Positions 26,126 through 35,349 of a stretch of DNA of 64,000 bases are shown piece after piece. This stretch comes from Rhodoferax ferrireducens T118 (GTDB lineage: Bacteria > Pseudomonadota > Gammaproteobacteria > Burkholderiales > Burkholderiaceae_C): the NCBI RefSeq assembly GCF_000013605.1, contig NC_007908.1, positions 744,001 through 808,000 on the forward strand, given 5' to 3'. The stretch's first letter is position 1. Each line of letters begins with the position of its first letter. The notes beneath the pieces are model-generated. The model saw only the letters and a list, made by a program, of their open reading frames with translations, made no database searches and had not been told where the DNA came from. The translations under genes were made by a program, and so were the position numbers.

Positions 26126-26605
26126 ATGATCGCCGTCCTGCAACGTGTCAGCGAGGCCAGGGTGCTGATAGAGGGCCAGATCGTCGGCGAAATTGGCGCC
26201 GGGCTGCTGTTGCTGTTGTGCGCCGAGCGCGGTGACAGCGAGACCGAGAGTGATAAGTTGCTGAGCAAGGTGCTCAAGTTGCGCATCTTCAGCGACGCGG
26301 CTGGCAAGATGAACCACAGCCTGCAGGACATGGACGGCCGGGGAACGGCGGGTGGTCTGCTGGTGGTGAGCCAGTTCACGCTGGCGGCCGATGTGAGCGG
26401 TGGCAACCGGCCCGGTTTTACACTTGCTGCAGCGCCTGCGCAAGGCCGGCGCCTGTATGACCACTTTGTGGCGCAGGCCAGGCGGGCGCATCCGGTGGTG
26501 CGGACCGGCCAGTTTGGTGCCGACATGCAGGTGCATCTGGTGAACGACGGGCCGGTGACGATCCCGCTGCGCATGGCGCCACCCGCTGGCGTTGCGCCAG
26601 AATGA
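26126..26605 (+). CDS. dtd: D-aminoacyl-tRNA deacylase
   Basis: 159 aa. DTD family: [13 protein letters not shown] at the start, [17 protein letters not shown] with the catalytic SQ.T motif, and the C-terminal [20 protein letters not shown] containing the Gly-cisPro-type partner segment. It removes D-amino acids (and glycine from tRNA-Ala) mischarged on tRNA, a natural companion of tyrS two genes upstream. Starts 19 bp after the CDF gene. Confidence 0.96.
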   Translation: MIAVLQRVSEARVLIEGQIVGEIGAGLLLLLCAERGDSETESDKLLSKVLKLRIFSDAAGKMNHSLQDMDGRGTAGGLLVVSQFTLAADVSGGNRPGFTLAAAPAQGRRLYDHFVAQARRAHPVVRTGQFGADMQVHLVNDGPVTIPLRMAPPAGVAPE

Positions 26606-26609
26606 TATT

Positions 26610-26657
26610 TTTTTAATAGCTATAAACCCAATGATGGCGGTGGCTTCAGGCCAATTT
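26610..26657 (+). repeat. 48-nt dispersed element, copy 4 (dtd-coq7 spacer)
   Basis: Begins TTTTTAATAGCTAT and has GTGGCTTCAGGCCAATTT at the end. Intergenic; it fills most of the 80-bp gap. Confidence 0.75.
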
Positions 26658-26685
26658 AGCCATTATTTTTTGTGAAGGACACAAG

Positions 26686-27318
26686 ATGCCAAACACACTG
26701 CAAGACCGTTTTTTCACCACCTGTGATGCCGCGCTGCGCACGCTGTTTGTCACCCCCCATGCCGAGCGGGCGTGCCCGACCTTGCCCGGTGAGGCCACGG
26801 CGCTCACGGACGCTGAAAAAGTCCAGTCCGGTGCGCTGATGCGCGTCAACCACGTCGGCGAGGTCTGTGCGCAGGCGCTCTACACGGCGCAGGCCTTTGC
26901 GACAAAAAACGAGGCGCTGCGCGCGCATTTCACCAAAGCCAGTGCCGATGAGACCAACCATCTGGCCTGGACCCAGCAGCGCCTGGATGAGCTGGGCGCG
27001 CGCCCGTCCTTGCTCAATCCCCTGTGGTACGGCGCCGCTTTTGGCCTGGGCCTGCTGGCCGGGCGGCTGGGCGACCCGATCAGCCTGGGCTTTGTGGTGG
27101 AGACTGAAAACCAGGTGGAAGCGCATCTGGAGAGCCACCTGAGCCTGCTGCCCGCCAATGACCACGCCTCGCGCGCCATCGTGGCACAGATGAAGGACGA
27201 CGAGGTCCGCCATGCGCTGGACGCGCAAAAAGCCGGGGCGGTGCCACTGCCCCCGCCGGTGAAGAGTCTGATGACGGCTGCCGCCAAGGTGATGACGACG
27301 GTGGCGCACCGGATCTGA
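26686..27318 (+). CDS. coq7: 2-nonaprenyl-3-methyl-6-methoxy-1,4-benzoquinol hydroxylase (Coq7 family)
   Basis: 210 aa di-iron hydroxylase of ubiquinone synthesis. Metal-ligand motifs: Glu in VNHVGEVCAQALY, ADETNHLAW, ETENQVEAHLESHL, and DDEVRHA (EXXH pairs). The extended form with an N-terminal about 45-residue segment is typical of betaproteobacteria. Catalyses the C6 hydroxylation of demethoxyubiquinol. Ends 1 bp from the convergent OsmC-family gene. Confidence 0.95.
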   Translation: MPNTLQDRFFTTCDAALRTLFVTPHAERACPTLPGEATALTDAEKVQSGALMRVNHVGEVCAQALYTAQAFATKNEALRAHFTKASADETNHLAWTQQRLDELGARPSLLNPLWYGAAFGLGLLAGRLGDPISLGFVVETENQVEAHLESHLSLLPANDHASRAIVAQMKDDEVRHALDAQKAGAVPLPPPVKSLMTAAAKVMTTVAHRI

Positions 27319-27319
27319 C

Positions 27320-27769
27320 TTAAACCTCGAACACCTCAAAACTGGTCGTTATGTCAGCGGTCTTGGCCAGCATCACGCTGGCCGAGCAATATTTGTCGTG
27401 GCTCATGGCAATGGCGCGTTCGACGGCGGCGGCCGGGATGCCTTTGCCTGACACGGTGAAGTGCATGTTGATGCGGGTGAATACCTTGGGATCGACCTCG
27501 GCGCGTTCGGCGCTGAGCTTGACCGTGCAGCCGCGCACATCGTGGCGACCGCGTTTGAGGATCAGTACCACGTCGTAAGCGGTGCAGCCGCCGGTGCCGG
27601 CCAGCACCGTCTCCAGCGGGCGCGGGGCCAGATTCAGGCCACCGTTTTCAGGCTTGGCTGCGTCCGGCGCGCCGTCCATGACCAGCGTATGACCGCTGCC
27701 GGTCTCGGCCACAAAACCCATGCCCGAGCGCGTACCCAGGGCGCCGGTCCAGCTGACTGTGCATTCCAT
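27320..27769 (-). CDS. OsmC family peroxiredoxin-like protein
   Basis: 149 aa. OsmC/Ohr fold of the YhfA-type subgroup: PRPLETVLAGTGGCTAYDVV with the first reactive Cys (about 61), and RGCTVKLSAERA with the second Cys (about 80). The two redox cysteines reduce peroxides in OsmC proteins; the substrate of this subgroup is not defined. Convergent with coq7 and divergent from ilvA. Confidence 0.9.
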   Translation of the reverse strand: MECTVSWTGALGTRSGMGFVAETGSGHTLVMDGAPDAAKPENGGLNLAPRPLETVLAGTGGCTAYDVVLILKRGRHDVRGCTVKLSAERAEVDPKVFTRINMHFTVSGKGIPAAAVERAIAMSHDKYCSASVMLAKTADITTSFEVFEV

Positions 27770-27854
27770 GATTTGCCCACCTTGTGCTTTTAAAAGGTGT
27801 GAATTGTCGCCTGAGGCGGGCGTTTATCATTGACAGCTACTTAAAGCCCCCCCT

Positions 27855-29402
27855 ATGACGACCGAACACCTCAAACCCGCCGACTACCTGAAAAAAATCC
27901 TGACCGCCCGCGTCTATGACGTCGCCGTCGAGTCCGCGCTGGAGCCGGCCCACGCCTTGAGCCAACGCCTGCACAACACCGTGCTGCTCAAGCGCGAGGA
28001 CCAGCAGTCGGTGCACAGCTTCAAGCTGCGGGGTGCCTATAACAAGATGGCGCACCTGACGCCGGAGCAGTTGAAGAAAGGGGTGATTTGCGCCTCGGCC
28101 GGCAACCACGCCCAAGGTGTGGCACTGAGCGCGAAGCGCCTGGGCACGCGCGCTGTCATCGTCATGCCCACCACCACACCGCGGCTCAAGATTGATGCGG
28201 TGCGTGGTCTTGGCGGGGAGGTGGTCTTGTTCGGCGACAGCTATTCCGATGCCCATGCCCATTCAGTCGAACTGCAAGAGCAGCAGGGCCTGACCTTTGT
28301 GCATCCGTTTGACGACCCGGACGTGATTGCCGGCCAGGGCACGATTGCGATGGAAATCTTGCGCCAGCACCAGGGGCGGCTCGACGCCGTGTTTGTGGCC
28401 ATCGGTGGCGGCGGCCTGATCTCGGGTGTGGCCAACTACATCAAGGCGGTGCGCCCGGAGGTCAAAGTGATCGGCGTGCAAATGAACGACTCCGACGCCA
28501 TGATGCAATCCATCGCGGCGAAAAAGCGCGTCACATTGCCGGACGTCGGCCTGTTCTCGGACGGCACGGCGGTGAAACTGGTGGGCGAGGAGACCTTTCG
28601 CATCAGCCGCAAGCTGGTTGATGAGTTTGTCACCGTGGACACCGACGCGGTGTGCGCTGCGATCAAGGATGTGTTTGTCGATACCCGCAGCATTGTGGAG
28701 CCCGCCGGTGCGCTGGCGGTGGCGGCGATCAAGCAGTATGTCGCGGCGCACAAGACCAAAGGCGAAACCTATGCCGCCATTCTGTGCGGCGCCAACATGA
28801 ACTTTGATCGCCTGCGCTTTGTCGCCGAGCGTGCCGAGGTGGGCGAAGAGCGGGAAGCCTTGTTTGCTGTCACGATTCCCGAGGAGCGCGGCAGCTTCAG
28901 GCGTTTTTGCGAGTTGATCGGCAACCTGCCGGGTGGCCCGCGCAATGTGACCGAATTCAACTACCGCATCAGCGAAGCGGCGCAAGCCCATGTCTTCGTT
29001 GGCCTGACGACACACGGCAAAGGCGAATCGATCAAGATTGCCGCCAACTTTTCCAGGCATGGCTTTGCCGCGCTGGATTTGACGCACGATGAACTGGCCA
29101 AGGAGCACATCCGCCACATGGTCGGGGGCCATTCAAAATTGGCGCAGGACGAGCGCCTGTTGCGTTTTGTCTTTCCCGAGCGGCCCGGTGCGCTGCTGAA
29201 GTTCTTGAGCCTGATGCGCCCGGGCTGGAACATCAGCCTGTTTCACTACCGCAACCAGGGCGCGGACTACGGCCGTATTCTGGTCGGCTTGCAAGTGCCG
29301 CAGGCCGACACCGCCGACTTTGACGAGTTTCTCGATACGCTGGCCTACCCGTATGTGGAAGAAACCGCCAACCCGGTGTACCGGATGTTTTTGCAGTCAT
29401 GA
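27855..29402 (+). CDS. ilvA: Threonine ammonia-lyase, biosynthetic
   Basis: 515 aa, PLP enzyme converting threonine to 2-oxobutanoate, the first step to isoleucine. Catalytic lysine in HSFKLRGAYNKM (about 60), GGGGLISG phosphate loop, SAGNHAQG. The C-terminal part (about 335-515) has two ACT-like regulatory domains (ERGSFRRFCELIG and ERPGALLKFLSLM), expected to bind isoleucine and valine. The ATG of the next gene overlaps its stop. Confidence 0.96.
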   Translation: MTTEHLKPADYLKKILTARVYDVAVESALEPAHALSQRLHNTVLLKREDQQSVHSFKLRGAYNKMAHLTPEQLKKGVICASAGNHAQGVALSAKRLGTRAVIVMPTTTPRLKIDAVRGLGGEVVLFGDSYSDAHAHSVELQEQQGLTFVHPFDDPDVIAGQGTIAMEILRQHQGRLDAVFVAIGGGGLISGVANYIKAVRPEVKVIGVQMNDSDAMMQSIAAKKRVTLPDVGLFSDGTAVKLVGEETFRISRKLVDEFVTVDTDAVCAAIKDVFVDTRSIVEPAGALAVAAIKQYVAAHKTKGETYAAILCGANMNFDRLRFVAERAEVGEEREALFAVTIPEERGSFRRFCELIGNLPGGPRNVTEFNYRISEAAQAHVFVGLTTHGKGESIKIAANFSRHGFAALDLTHDELAKEHIRHMVGGHSKLAQDERLLRFVFPERPGALLKFLSLMRPGWNISLFHYRNQGADYGRILVGLQVPQADTADFDEFLDTLAYPYVEETANPVYRMFLQS

Positions 29403-30304
29403 GCGTCTCGCTCGACGGCAAGCTGGTGGTGGCGATCTCCAGCCGTGCCTTGTTTGACTTCGAGGAAGAAAACGAGCTCTTTGAGCAGGGCGATGACCGC
29501 GCCTACATGGCGCTGCAGTTGCAGCGCCTGGACCTGCCCGCCAAGCCGGGCGTGGCGTTTTCGCTGGTGCAAAAAATGCTGGCGTTTAACGCGCTGGATG
29601 CCGGCAGCAACCAACCGGTGGAGGTCGTGATCCTGTCGCGCAACGACCCGGTCAGCGGCCTGCGCGTGATGAAGTCGGCCGCGCACTACGGCCTGCCCAT
29701 CATCCGCTGCAGTTTCACGCGCGGCGAGCCGCCGTGGCGCTACCTGAAACCCCTGCACGCCAACCTGTTTCTCAGCACCCATTTAAGCGACGTGCGCGCC
29801 GCGCTGCAAGCCGGTGTGCCCGCCGCGCAGGTTTATCCGCAATCGGTCCACGCCGGCGACGCCTATCCGCATGAAGTGCGCATTGCCTTTGACGGTGACG
29901 CCGTTTTGTTCAGTGATGAAGCCGAGCGCGTCTACCAGGCCGAAGGCTTGCTCGCCTTTCAAAAGCACGAGGCCGATAAAGCGCAGCAACCGCTGCTGGC
30001 GGGGCCGTTCAAGCCGCTGCTGGCTGCCCTGCATCGCCTGCAACAGGCCGGCACGCCCCACATGCGCATCCGCACCGCGCTGTTCACCGCCCGCAGCGCC
30101 CCGGCGCACGAACGCGCCATTCGCACACTGATGGACTGGAACATCGAGGTCGATGAGGCGATGTTCCTCGGCGGCCTGCCCAAGGGCGAGTTCCTGCGCG
30201 AGTTCGAGCCCGATTTTTTCTTTGACGACCAGACCGGGCACGTCGATTCGGCATCCCGCCATGTGCCCTCGGGCCATGTGGCGAGCGGCATCTCGAATGC
30301 TTGA
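29399..30304 (+). CDS. 5'-nucleotidase (cytosolic 5'-nucleotidase I-like, PF06189)
   Basis: 301 aa. Starts MSVSLDGKLVVAISSRALFDFEEEN with the family's DFEEEN signature and keeps ILSRNDP, FLSTHLSDV, IAFDGDAVLFSDEAE and the late DDQTGHV. Expected to dephosphorylate nucleoside monophosphates. Its ATG overlaps the ilvA stop and its own end overlaps the ABC transporter start by 8 bp, so these three are cotranscribed, though no metabolic link is evident. Confidence 0.88.
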   Translation: MSVSLDGKLVVAISSRALFDFEEENELFEQGDDRAYMALQLQRLDLPAKPGVAFSLVQKMLAFNALDAGSNQPVEVVILSRNDPVSGLRVMKSAAHYGLPIIRCSFTRGEPPWRYLKPLHANLFLSTHLSDVRAALQAGVPAAQVYPQSVHAGDAYPHEVRIAFDGDAVLFSDEAERVYQAEGLLAFQKHEADKAQQPLLAGPFKPLLAALHRLQQAGTPHMRIRTALFTARSAPAHERAIRTLMDWNIEVDEAMFLGGLPKGEFLREFEPDFFFDDQTGHVDSASRHVPSGHVASGISNA

Positions 30305-32138
30305 GGAGCCGCCATTGCCAGCGCATCAAAGTCCGCCCAGGGGTTGGTCCCAAAAACTCGGCGCCTTCAAGGCCTTCACGGCCCAGGCCTGGGCCTTGAC
30401 CAAGCCCTATTTTCAGTCGGAAGAAAAGTGGAAGGCGCGCGGCCTGCTGGTTGCCATCGTCGTCCTGAATCTGGCTCTGGTTTACATGGCGGTGCTGTTC
30501 AACGACTGGAACAAGCTGTTTTACGACGCCCTGCAGGACAAAAATGCGACCGTGTTCTGGACCCAGCTGGGGCGCTTCACCTACCTCGCGTTTGCCTTCA
30601 TTGTCATGGCGGTCTACAAGTTCTACCTGACGCAGTTGCTGGAGCTGCGCTGGCGCGCCTGGATGACCGGCCACTACCTGCAGCGCTGGCTGGCCAATCA
30701 TGCGTTCTACAAGCTGGAATTGAACCGCTTCACCTTGCAAGCCAACGGTGATGCCCGCAATCCCGATAACCCGGACCAGCGGATTCAGGAAGACATCAAC
30801 CTGTTCACCAGTTACACCATCTCCCTGACCATGGGGCTGCTCAATGCGGTGGTGACGCTGGCCAGCTTTGTCGGCATTTTGTGGGGACTGTCGGGCGGCT
30901 TTGCGTTTTCATTCAACGGCGGCGCGTACAACATTCCCGGCTTCATGGTCTGGATGGCGGTGCTGTACTGCGCGGCCGGCAGCATCCTGACGCACTACAT
31001 CGGGCGGCCCCAGATCAAGCTGAATTTTCAGCAGCAGCGGGTCGAGGCGGATTTCCGTCACCACATGGTGCGGGTGCGCGAATACAGCGAATCGATTGCG
31101 CTGGACCGGGGCGAAGCGGTGGAACGCGTGCAGCTGGACGCCCGCTTCTCGCGCGTGCTGGGTAATTACCTGGCGTTGATCAAGGCACAGAAAAACCTGG
31201 TCTGGTTCACCAGCTTTTTTGGCCAGGCGGCGCTGGTGTTCCCGTTTGTGGTGGCGGCGCCGCGCTTTTTCAGCGGCGCCATCCAGTTGGGCGAATTGAT
31301 GCAGATTTCCTCGGCCTTCGGTCAGGTGCAGGGCTCGCTCAGCTGGTTCGTGGACAGCTACAGCAGTCTGGCCAGCTGGCGCGCGACGACCGACCGCCTG
31401 ACCAGTTTTGAAGCGTCTTTCAGGGCTCTAGCCTCCGTCGATACTGCGTTGTCAGCTACTGACTCTGTAGCACTTGATGCACATGACCTGACCGTGGCCT
31501 TGCCGGATGGCGCCGTGCTGCTGGCGGGGGCCGTGCTGCACGCCAAGCCGGGCGACAGCGTGTTGCTGCAGGGGCCGTCGGGCAGCGGCAAGTCAACCTT
31601 GTTTCGCACGCTTGCGGGCATCTGGCCGTTTGCCAGCGGCAGTGTCAGCCGCCCGGCGCAGGCCATGTTCATTCCGCAGCGGCCCTATTTCCCCAACGGA
31701 GCGCTGCGCGATGCGCTGGCCTATCCCGAAACGCCGGCCCGCTACAGCGATGCCGAGCTGCGCCAGGCCCTGACCGACGCCCTGCTGCCCCAAATGGCGG
31801 AGCAACTGGATCAGGCCGACGCCTGGAGCCAAAAACTCTCCGGCGGCGAGCAGCAACGGCTGGCCATTGCCCGCGTGCTGCTGAAAAAACCAAAATGGGT
31901 GTTTGCCGATGAGGCCACCAGCGCGCTCGACGAAGCGTCTGAAAATAAAATATACAAACGACTTGTGGCCCTTGTCCAGTCTGCGCAAGGCGCTATTGTT
32001 TCAATAGCTCATCGACCCACCGTGGCGACTTTTCATACCCAGCACTGGACGCTGGAAAAATTGCCGGAAGGCGCACCGGCAGGGTATCGGCTGAAAGCGC
32101 AGAGTGCCGATCAGCCCGCCGTTCGCGCAGCACAATAA
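30297..32138 (+). CDS. ABC transporter with fused membrane and ATP-binding domains (SbmA/YddA-like)
   Basis: 613 aa from [11 protein letters not shown]. The membrane domain (about 45-370) is of the SbmA/BacA, YddA and peroxisomal-ABC type ([28 protein letters not shown]). The ATPase has Walker [10 protein letters not shown] (about 423), signature [10 protein letters not shown], Walker [13 protein letters not shown] and H-loop SIAHRP. A homodimeric exporter or importer; substrate unknown, relatives handle peptides, vitamin B12 or acyl-CoA. Two dispersed 48-nt elements lie inside it, one in the linker before the ATPase and one abutting the H-loop. The last 28 bp overlap the convergent queC. Confidence 0.9.
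   Translation: MLEEPPLPAHQSPPRGWSQKLGAFKAFTAQAWALTKPYFQSEEKWKARGLLVAIVVLNLALVYMAVLFNDWNKLFYDALQDKNATVFWTQLGRFTYLAFAFIVMAVYKFYLTQLLELRWRAWMTGHYLQRWLANHAFYKLELNRFTLQANGDARNPDNPDQRIQEDINLFTSYTISLTMGLLNAVVTLASFVGILWGLSGGFAFSFNGGAYNIPGFMVWMAVLYCAAGSILTHYIGRPQIKLNFQQQRVEADFRHHMVRVREYSESIALDRGEAVERVQLDARFSRVLGNYLALIKAQKNLVWFTSFFGQAALVFPFVVAAPRFFSGAIQLGELMQISSAFGQVQGSLSWFVDSYSSLASWRATTDRLTSFEASFRALASVDTALSATDSVALDAHDLTVALPDGAVLLAGAVLHAKPGDSVLLQGPSGSGKSTLFRTLAGIWPFASGSVSRPAQAMFIPQRPYFPNGALRDALAYPETPARYSDAELRQALTDALLPQMAEQLDQADAWSQKLSGGEQQRLAIARVLLKKPKWVFADEATSALDEASENKIYKRLVALVQSAQGAIVSIAHRPTVATFHTQHWTLEKLPEGAPAGYRLKAQSADQPAVRAAQ
31418..31465 (-). repeat. 48-nt dispersed element, copy 5 (inside ABC transporter, antisense)
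   Basis: Reverse complement carries GACGGAGGCTAGAGCCC; the hairpin end GCTACAGAGTCAGTAGC extends to 31471. It is translated as F-R-A-L-A-x7-A-T-D in the linker between membrane and ATPase domains. Confidence 0.75.
31955..32002 (-). repeat. 48-nt dispersed element, copy 6 (inside ABC transporter, antisense, diverged)
   Basis: The hairpin end is exact (GCTATTGAAACAATAGC on the minus strand, to 32008) but the GGGGCTAGAG part is diverged to AGGGCCACAA. Translated as L-V-A-x7-A-I-V, the common antisense frame, running into the H-loop. Weakest of the twelve accepted copies. Confidence 0.5.
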
Positions 32139-32842
32139 CGCTCATAACCGCGCGCGCGCAACTCGCAGGCCGGACAGCTGCCGCAACCGTAACCCCAGGC
32201 ATGGCGGTGCTGGCGGTCACCCAGGTAGCAGGTATGGGTGTGCTCGATGATCAGGTCCACCAAAGCCTGGCCGCCGCCCGGCGTGCCGGACTTTTCACCC
32301 AGCTCGTAAGCCAGCGCCCAGGTGGCGGCCTTGTCGATCCACATCAGCGGGGTTTCAATCAGAAAGCGTTTGTCCATGCCGAGCGAGAGCGCCAGTTGCA
32401 TGGCCTTGATGGTGTCGTCGCGGCAGTCGGGGTAGCCGGAAAAGTCGGTTTCACAAACCCCTGTGACCATCACCTGCAGATCGCGCCGGTAGGCCACGGC
32501 GGCGGCAAGCGTTAAAAACAGCAGGTTGCGCCCCGGCACAAAGGTGTTGGGCAGGCCGCTTTGCTCCATCTTGAAAGCGGTGTCGCGCGTGAGCGAGGTG
32601 TCGCTGACCTCGCCCAGCACCGCCAGGTCCAGCAGATGATCCTCGCCCAGTTTGCTTGCCCACTGCGGGAATCTGGCGCGGATCTCGTTGAGCACGATCA
32701 GGCGCGCATCGAGTTCGACCAGGTGGCGCTGGCGGTAATCAAAGGCGATGGTTTCCACCCGCTGGTACTTGGAGAGCGCCAGCGCCAGACAGGTGGTGGA
32801 GTCCTGGCCGCCAGAAAAAAGAACAAGGGCTGTGGTGTGCAT
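32111..32842 (-). CDS. queC: 7-cyano-7-deazaguanine synthase
   Basis: 243 aa. PP-loop ATP motif [16 protein letters not shown] at the start and the zinc site [14 protein letters not shown] near the C-terminus. Makes preQ0 from 7-carboxy-7-deazaguanine for queuosine in tRNA. The 3' end overlaps the ABC transporter gene on the other strand by 28 bp. queD and queE are not in the window. Confidence 0.96.
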   Translation of the reverse strand: MHTTALVLFSGGQDSTTCLALALSKYQRVETIAFDYRQRHLVELDARLIVLNEIRARFPQWASKLGEDHLLDLAVLGEVSDTSLTRDTAFKMEQSGLPNTFVPGRNLLFLTLAAAVAYRRDLQVMVTGVCETDFSGYPDCRDDTIKAMQLALSLGMDKRFLIETPLMWIDKAATWALAYELGEKSGTPGGGQALVDLIIEHTHTCYLGDRQHRHAWGYGCGSCPACELRARGYERYCAARTAG

Positions 32843-32878
32843 AAAGGAGCGCTTGGGGAAAAACGGGGTGCGCCGGTA

Positions 32879-33325
32879 TCAGTAAGGATTCTCAAAACCC
32901 AGCCGGGCCATGATCTCGCTTTCGCGCAATTCCATGACCTGGGCGTCTTCTTCTGCTTCGTGGTCCCAGCCCTGCGCGTGCAAGGCGCCGTGCACCAGCA
33001 GGTGGGCGTAGTGCTCTTGCAGCGTCTTGCCTTGTTCCTTGGCTTCTTGGGCCACGACCGGTGCGCACAGCACCAGGTCGGCCGTGACCACGGGCTCCTG
33101 CGTGTAGTCGAAAGTCAGCACGTTGGTGGCGTAGTCCTTGTGCCGGTAGTCGCGGTTCAGCGCCTGGCCTTCCTCGGTATCGACGATGCGCACGGTGATT
33201 TCGGCGTCGCTTTGCAGCGCATGGCGAAGCCAGCGCGCCACCTTGTGGCGGGGCAGGGCGCCGCGGTGCAGGGCGGGATTTTCAAGTTTGCCAAATTGCA
33301 GCGAAAGAGTCAGTTGGTTTAACAT
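32879..33325 (-). CDS. ybeY: rRNA maturation endoribonuclease YbeY
   Basis: 148 aa from MLNQLTLSLQF; the frame continues upstream into a dispersed repeat, so that start is unlikely. Zinc motif HGALHAQGWDH (HxxxHxxxxxH) near residue 112. Endoribonuclease in 16S rRNA 3' processing and ribosome quality control. Directly downstream of the phoH family gene with a 74-bp spacer, a very common pair. Confidence 0.95.
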   Translation of the reverse strand: MLNQLTLSLQFGKLENPALHRGALPRHKVARWLRHALQSDAEITVRIVDTEEGQALNRDYRHKDYATNVLTFDYTQEPVVTADLVLCAPVVAQEAKEQGKTLQEHYAHLLVHGALHAQGWDHEAEEDAQVMELRESEIMARLGFENPY

Positions 33326-33337
33326 GATGTTTAAGAG

Positions 33338-33385
33338 AAATAGGCCGCTAGCCACCGTGGAATAAGCGTGAGTAGCTATTGTTTC
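33338..33385 (-). repeat. 48-nt dispersed element, copy 7 (phoH-ybeY spacer)
   Basis: Minus strand shows CAATAGCTACTCACGCTT and ACGGTGGCTAGCGGCCTA, one of the best-preserved copies. It occupies most of the spacer. Confidence 0.8.
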
Positions 33386-33399
33386 AGTAGTTGGCCGGA

Positions 33400-34416
33400 T
33401 CAGGCCGGTTTTTTGTGCGCACGCACCCGCGGCTTGGGTCCTGCCACCTCATCGTCGATGTCGTCGTCCTGGCGTCGCTGCGCCGCGCTGGCGCGCCCGG
33501 GTGCATCGTAGGCGTCCACAATGCGCGCCACCAGCGGGTGGCGCACCACATCCGCGCTGGTCAGGCGGCAGATGGCAATTCCGGGCACGCGTTTCAAGAC
33601 GCGCTCGGCGTCAATCAGGCCGCTGAGTTGGGTCTTGGGCAGGTCGATCTGGCTCACGTCACCGGTTACCACCGCTTTGGAGCCGAAGCCGATGCGGGTC
33701 AAAAACATCTTCATCTGCTCGGGTGTGGTGTTTTGCGCCTCGTCCAGAATCACAAAAGCGGTGTTGAGCGTGCGCCCGCGCATGAAGGCCAGCGGCGCGA
33801 CCTCGATGGTCTGGCGCTCAAACGCTTTTTGCACCTGCTCAAAACCCATCAGCTCATACAGCGCGTCGTACAAGGGGCGCAGGTAGGGGTCTATTTTTTG
33901 CGCCAGGTCACCGGGCAAATAGCCCAGGCGCTCGCCCGCTTCCACTGCGGGGCGCGTCAGCACGATGCGCTGCACGGCGCTGCGCGCCAAGGCGTCCACG
34001 GCCATCGCCACCGCCAGGTAGGTTTTGCCAGTGCCGGCCGGGCCGATGCCAAAGGTGATGTCGTGGCTGGCAATCTGGTCCAGGTAGAGCGCTTGGTTGA
34101 GGGTGCGGGGCTTGAGGTCGCTGCGCCTGGTCTTCAGGCCAGGGCCGTCGGTGTCATTCATGTCGGCGTCGCCCGCCAGCATGAGTTGCACGGTGGCGGG
34201 CTCGATCGGGCGCACTGCCATCTCGTACAAGGCTTGCAGCATTTCCATGCCGCGCTTGGCATTGGCCTTGGTGCCGTCGACCTTGAACTGCTCGTGGCGG
34301 TGGGCAATTTTGACTTGCAGCGCGACCTCGATGGTGCGCAGATGCTCGTCCATCGGGCCGCACAGGTGGCTTAAGCGGGTGTTATTCGGCGGAGAAAACA
34401 GGTGTCGGAGAATCAA
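33400..34416 (-). CDS. PhoH family protein (PhoH-like ATPase)
   Basis: 338 aa. P-loop GPAGTGKTYLA (about 129-139), then TRPAVEAGERLGYLPGD and ILDEAQNTTPEQMKMFLTR (Walker B), all diagnostic of the PhoH/YbeZ family. The E. coli relative YbeZ works with YbeY in RNA metabolism, and the same gene pair is seen here. The C-terminal tail is acidic then basic. Divergent from ruvA. Confidence 0.94.
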   Translation of the reverse strand: MILRHLFSPPNNTRLSHLCGPMDEHLRTIEVALQVKIAHRHEQFKVDGTKANAKRGMEMLQALYEMAVRPIEPATVQLMLAGDADMNDTDGPGLKTRRSDLKPRTLNQALYLDQIASHDITFGIGPAGTGKTYLAVAMAVDALARSAVQRIVLTRPAVEAGERLGYLPGDLAQKIDPYLRPLYDALYELMGFEQVQKAFERQTIEVAPLAFMRGRTLNTAFVILDEAQNTTPEQMKMFLTRIGFGSKAVVTGDVSQIDLPKTQLSGLIDAERVLKRVPGIAICRLTSADVVRHPLVARIVDAYDAPGRASAAQRRQDDDIDDEVAGPKPRVRAHKKPA

Positions 34417-34457
34417 GTTGATAATTCCTGAAAAAGGTCACCCATGATAGGCAATAA

Positions 34458-35030
34458 ATGATCGGCAAATTAAGCGGCACGCTCGACGACAAGAATCCAC
34501 CGCAAGTGATCGTGGACTGTCACGGCGTGGGCTATGAGGTTTTGGTGCCGATGAGCACTTTTTACAACCTGCCCGAGCTGGGCGCCCGGGTGAGCCTGCT
34601 GACGCATTTTGTGGTGCGTGAAGACGCGCAGATCCTGTATGGCTTTGCCACCAGCCAGGAGCGCGCGGCGTTTCGCGAGCTGATCAAAATATCGGGCGTC
34701 GGGCCGCGCACGGCACTCTCGGTGCTGTCGGGCATGAGCGTGGCTGAGCTGGCGCAGGCGGTCACACTGCAAGAAGGCGGGCGGCTGATCAAGGTGCCCG
34801 GTATCGGCAAGAAAACCGCCGAGCGGCTGCTGCTGGAGCTCAAAGGCAAACTCGGTCCCGATATCGGTGTCGCCGCCAGTGTGGCCAATGACAGTCAGGC
34901 CGACATTTTGCAGGCGCTGCTGGCGCTCGGTTACAGCGACAAGGAGGCCGCCGCCGCCTTGAAGGCGCTGCCGAGTGACGTGGGCGTGAGCGAGGGCATC
35001 AGGTTGGCGCTGCGGGCCTTGGGGAAGTAG
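34458..35030 (+). CDS. ruvA: Holliday junction branch migration protein RuvA
   Basis: 190 aa. Starts [12 protein letters not shown]; two helix-hairpin-helix motifs ([15 protein letters not shown] and [17 protein letters not shown]), and a C-terminal three-helix domain that binds RuvB ([17 protein letters not shown]). Tetramers hold the Holliday junction. ruvB is not adjacent; a small membrane-protein gene follows instead. Confidence 0.97.
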   Translation: MIGKLSGTLDDKNPPQVIVDCHGVGYEVLVPMSTFYNLPELGARVSLLTHFVVREDAQILYGFATSQERAAFRELIKISGVGPRTALSVLSGMSVAELAQAVTLQEGGRLIKVPGIGKKTAERLLLELKGKLGPDIGVAASVANDSQADILQALLALGYSDKEAAAALKALPSDVGVSEGIRLALRALGK

Positions 35031-35057
35031 GGCTGCGGGCCTGATTGACGATGCCCT

Positions 35058-35303
35058 ATGGATGAAATCAAAAATCTCGAATCCCTCGGCCTGGTCCTGC
35101 CCAGTCCCGCCTACATCGTCGGCGCCATTTTGTTTGGCATCATTGGCTATGTGGCGTTCAGGCGCGGTCGCAAAACAATGTCACCCGCACTGACCTGGAC
35201 CGGCGTGGTCTTGATGGTGTACCCGTATGCCGTGCCGCAAACCTGGTTGCTGTGGCTTGTGGGTGCTGGCTTGTGCGGATGGCTTTACACCCAGTGGAAT
35301 TGA
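35058..35303 (+). CDS. Small membrane protein of unknown function
   Basis: 81 aa. Two or three hydrophobic segments: about 17-34 (PAYIVGAILFGIIGYVAF), 45-60 (LTWTGVVLMVYPYAV) and 62-78 (TWLLWLVGAGLCGWLY). A basic RRGRK lies between the first two. No domain recognised beyond a general resemblance to short hypothetical membrane proteins of Burkholderiales. 27 bp downstream of ruvA. Confidence 0.7.
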   Translation: MDEIKNLESLGLVLPSPAYIVGAILFGIIGYVAFRRGRKTMSPALTWTGVVLMVYPYAVPQTWLLWLVGAGLCGWLYTQWN

Positions 35304-35349
35304 CTCGATGGGTGTTGTCTTCATCTGTTTCTGGATTCAATGAACCGGC

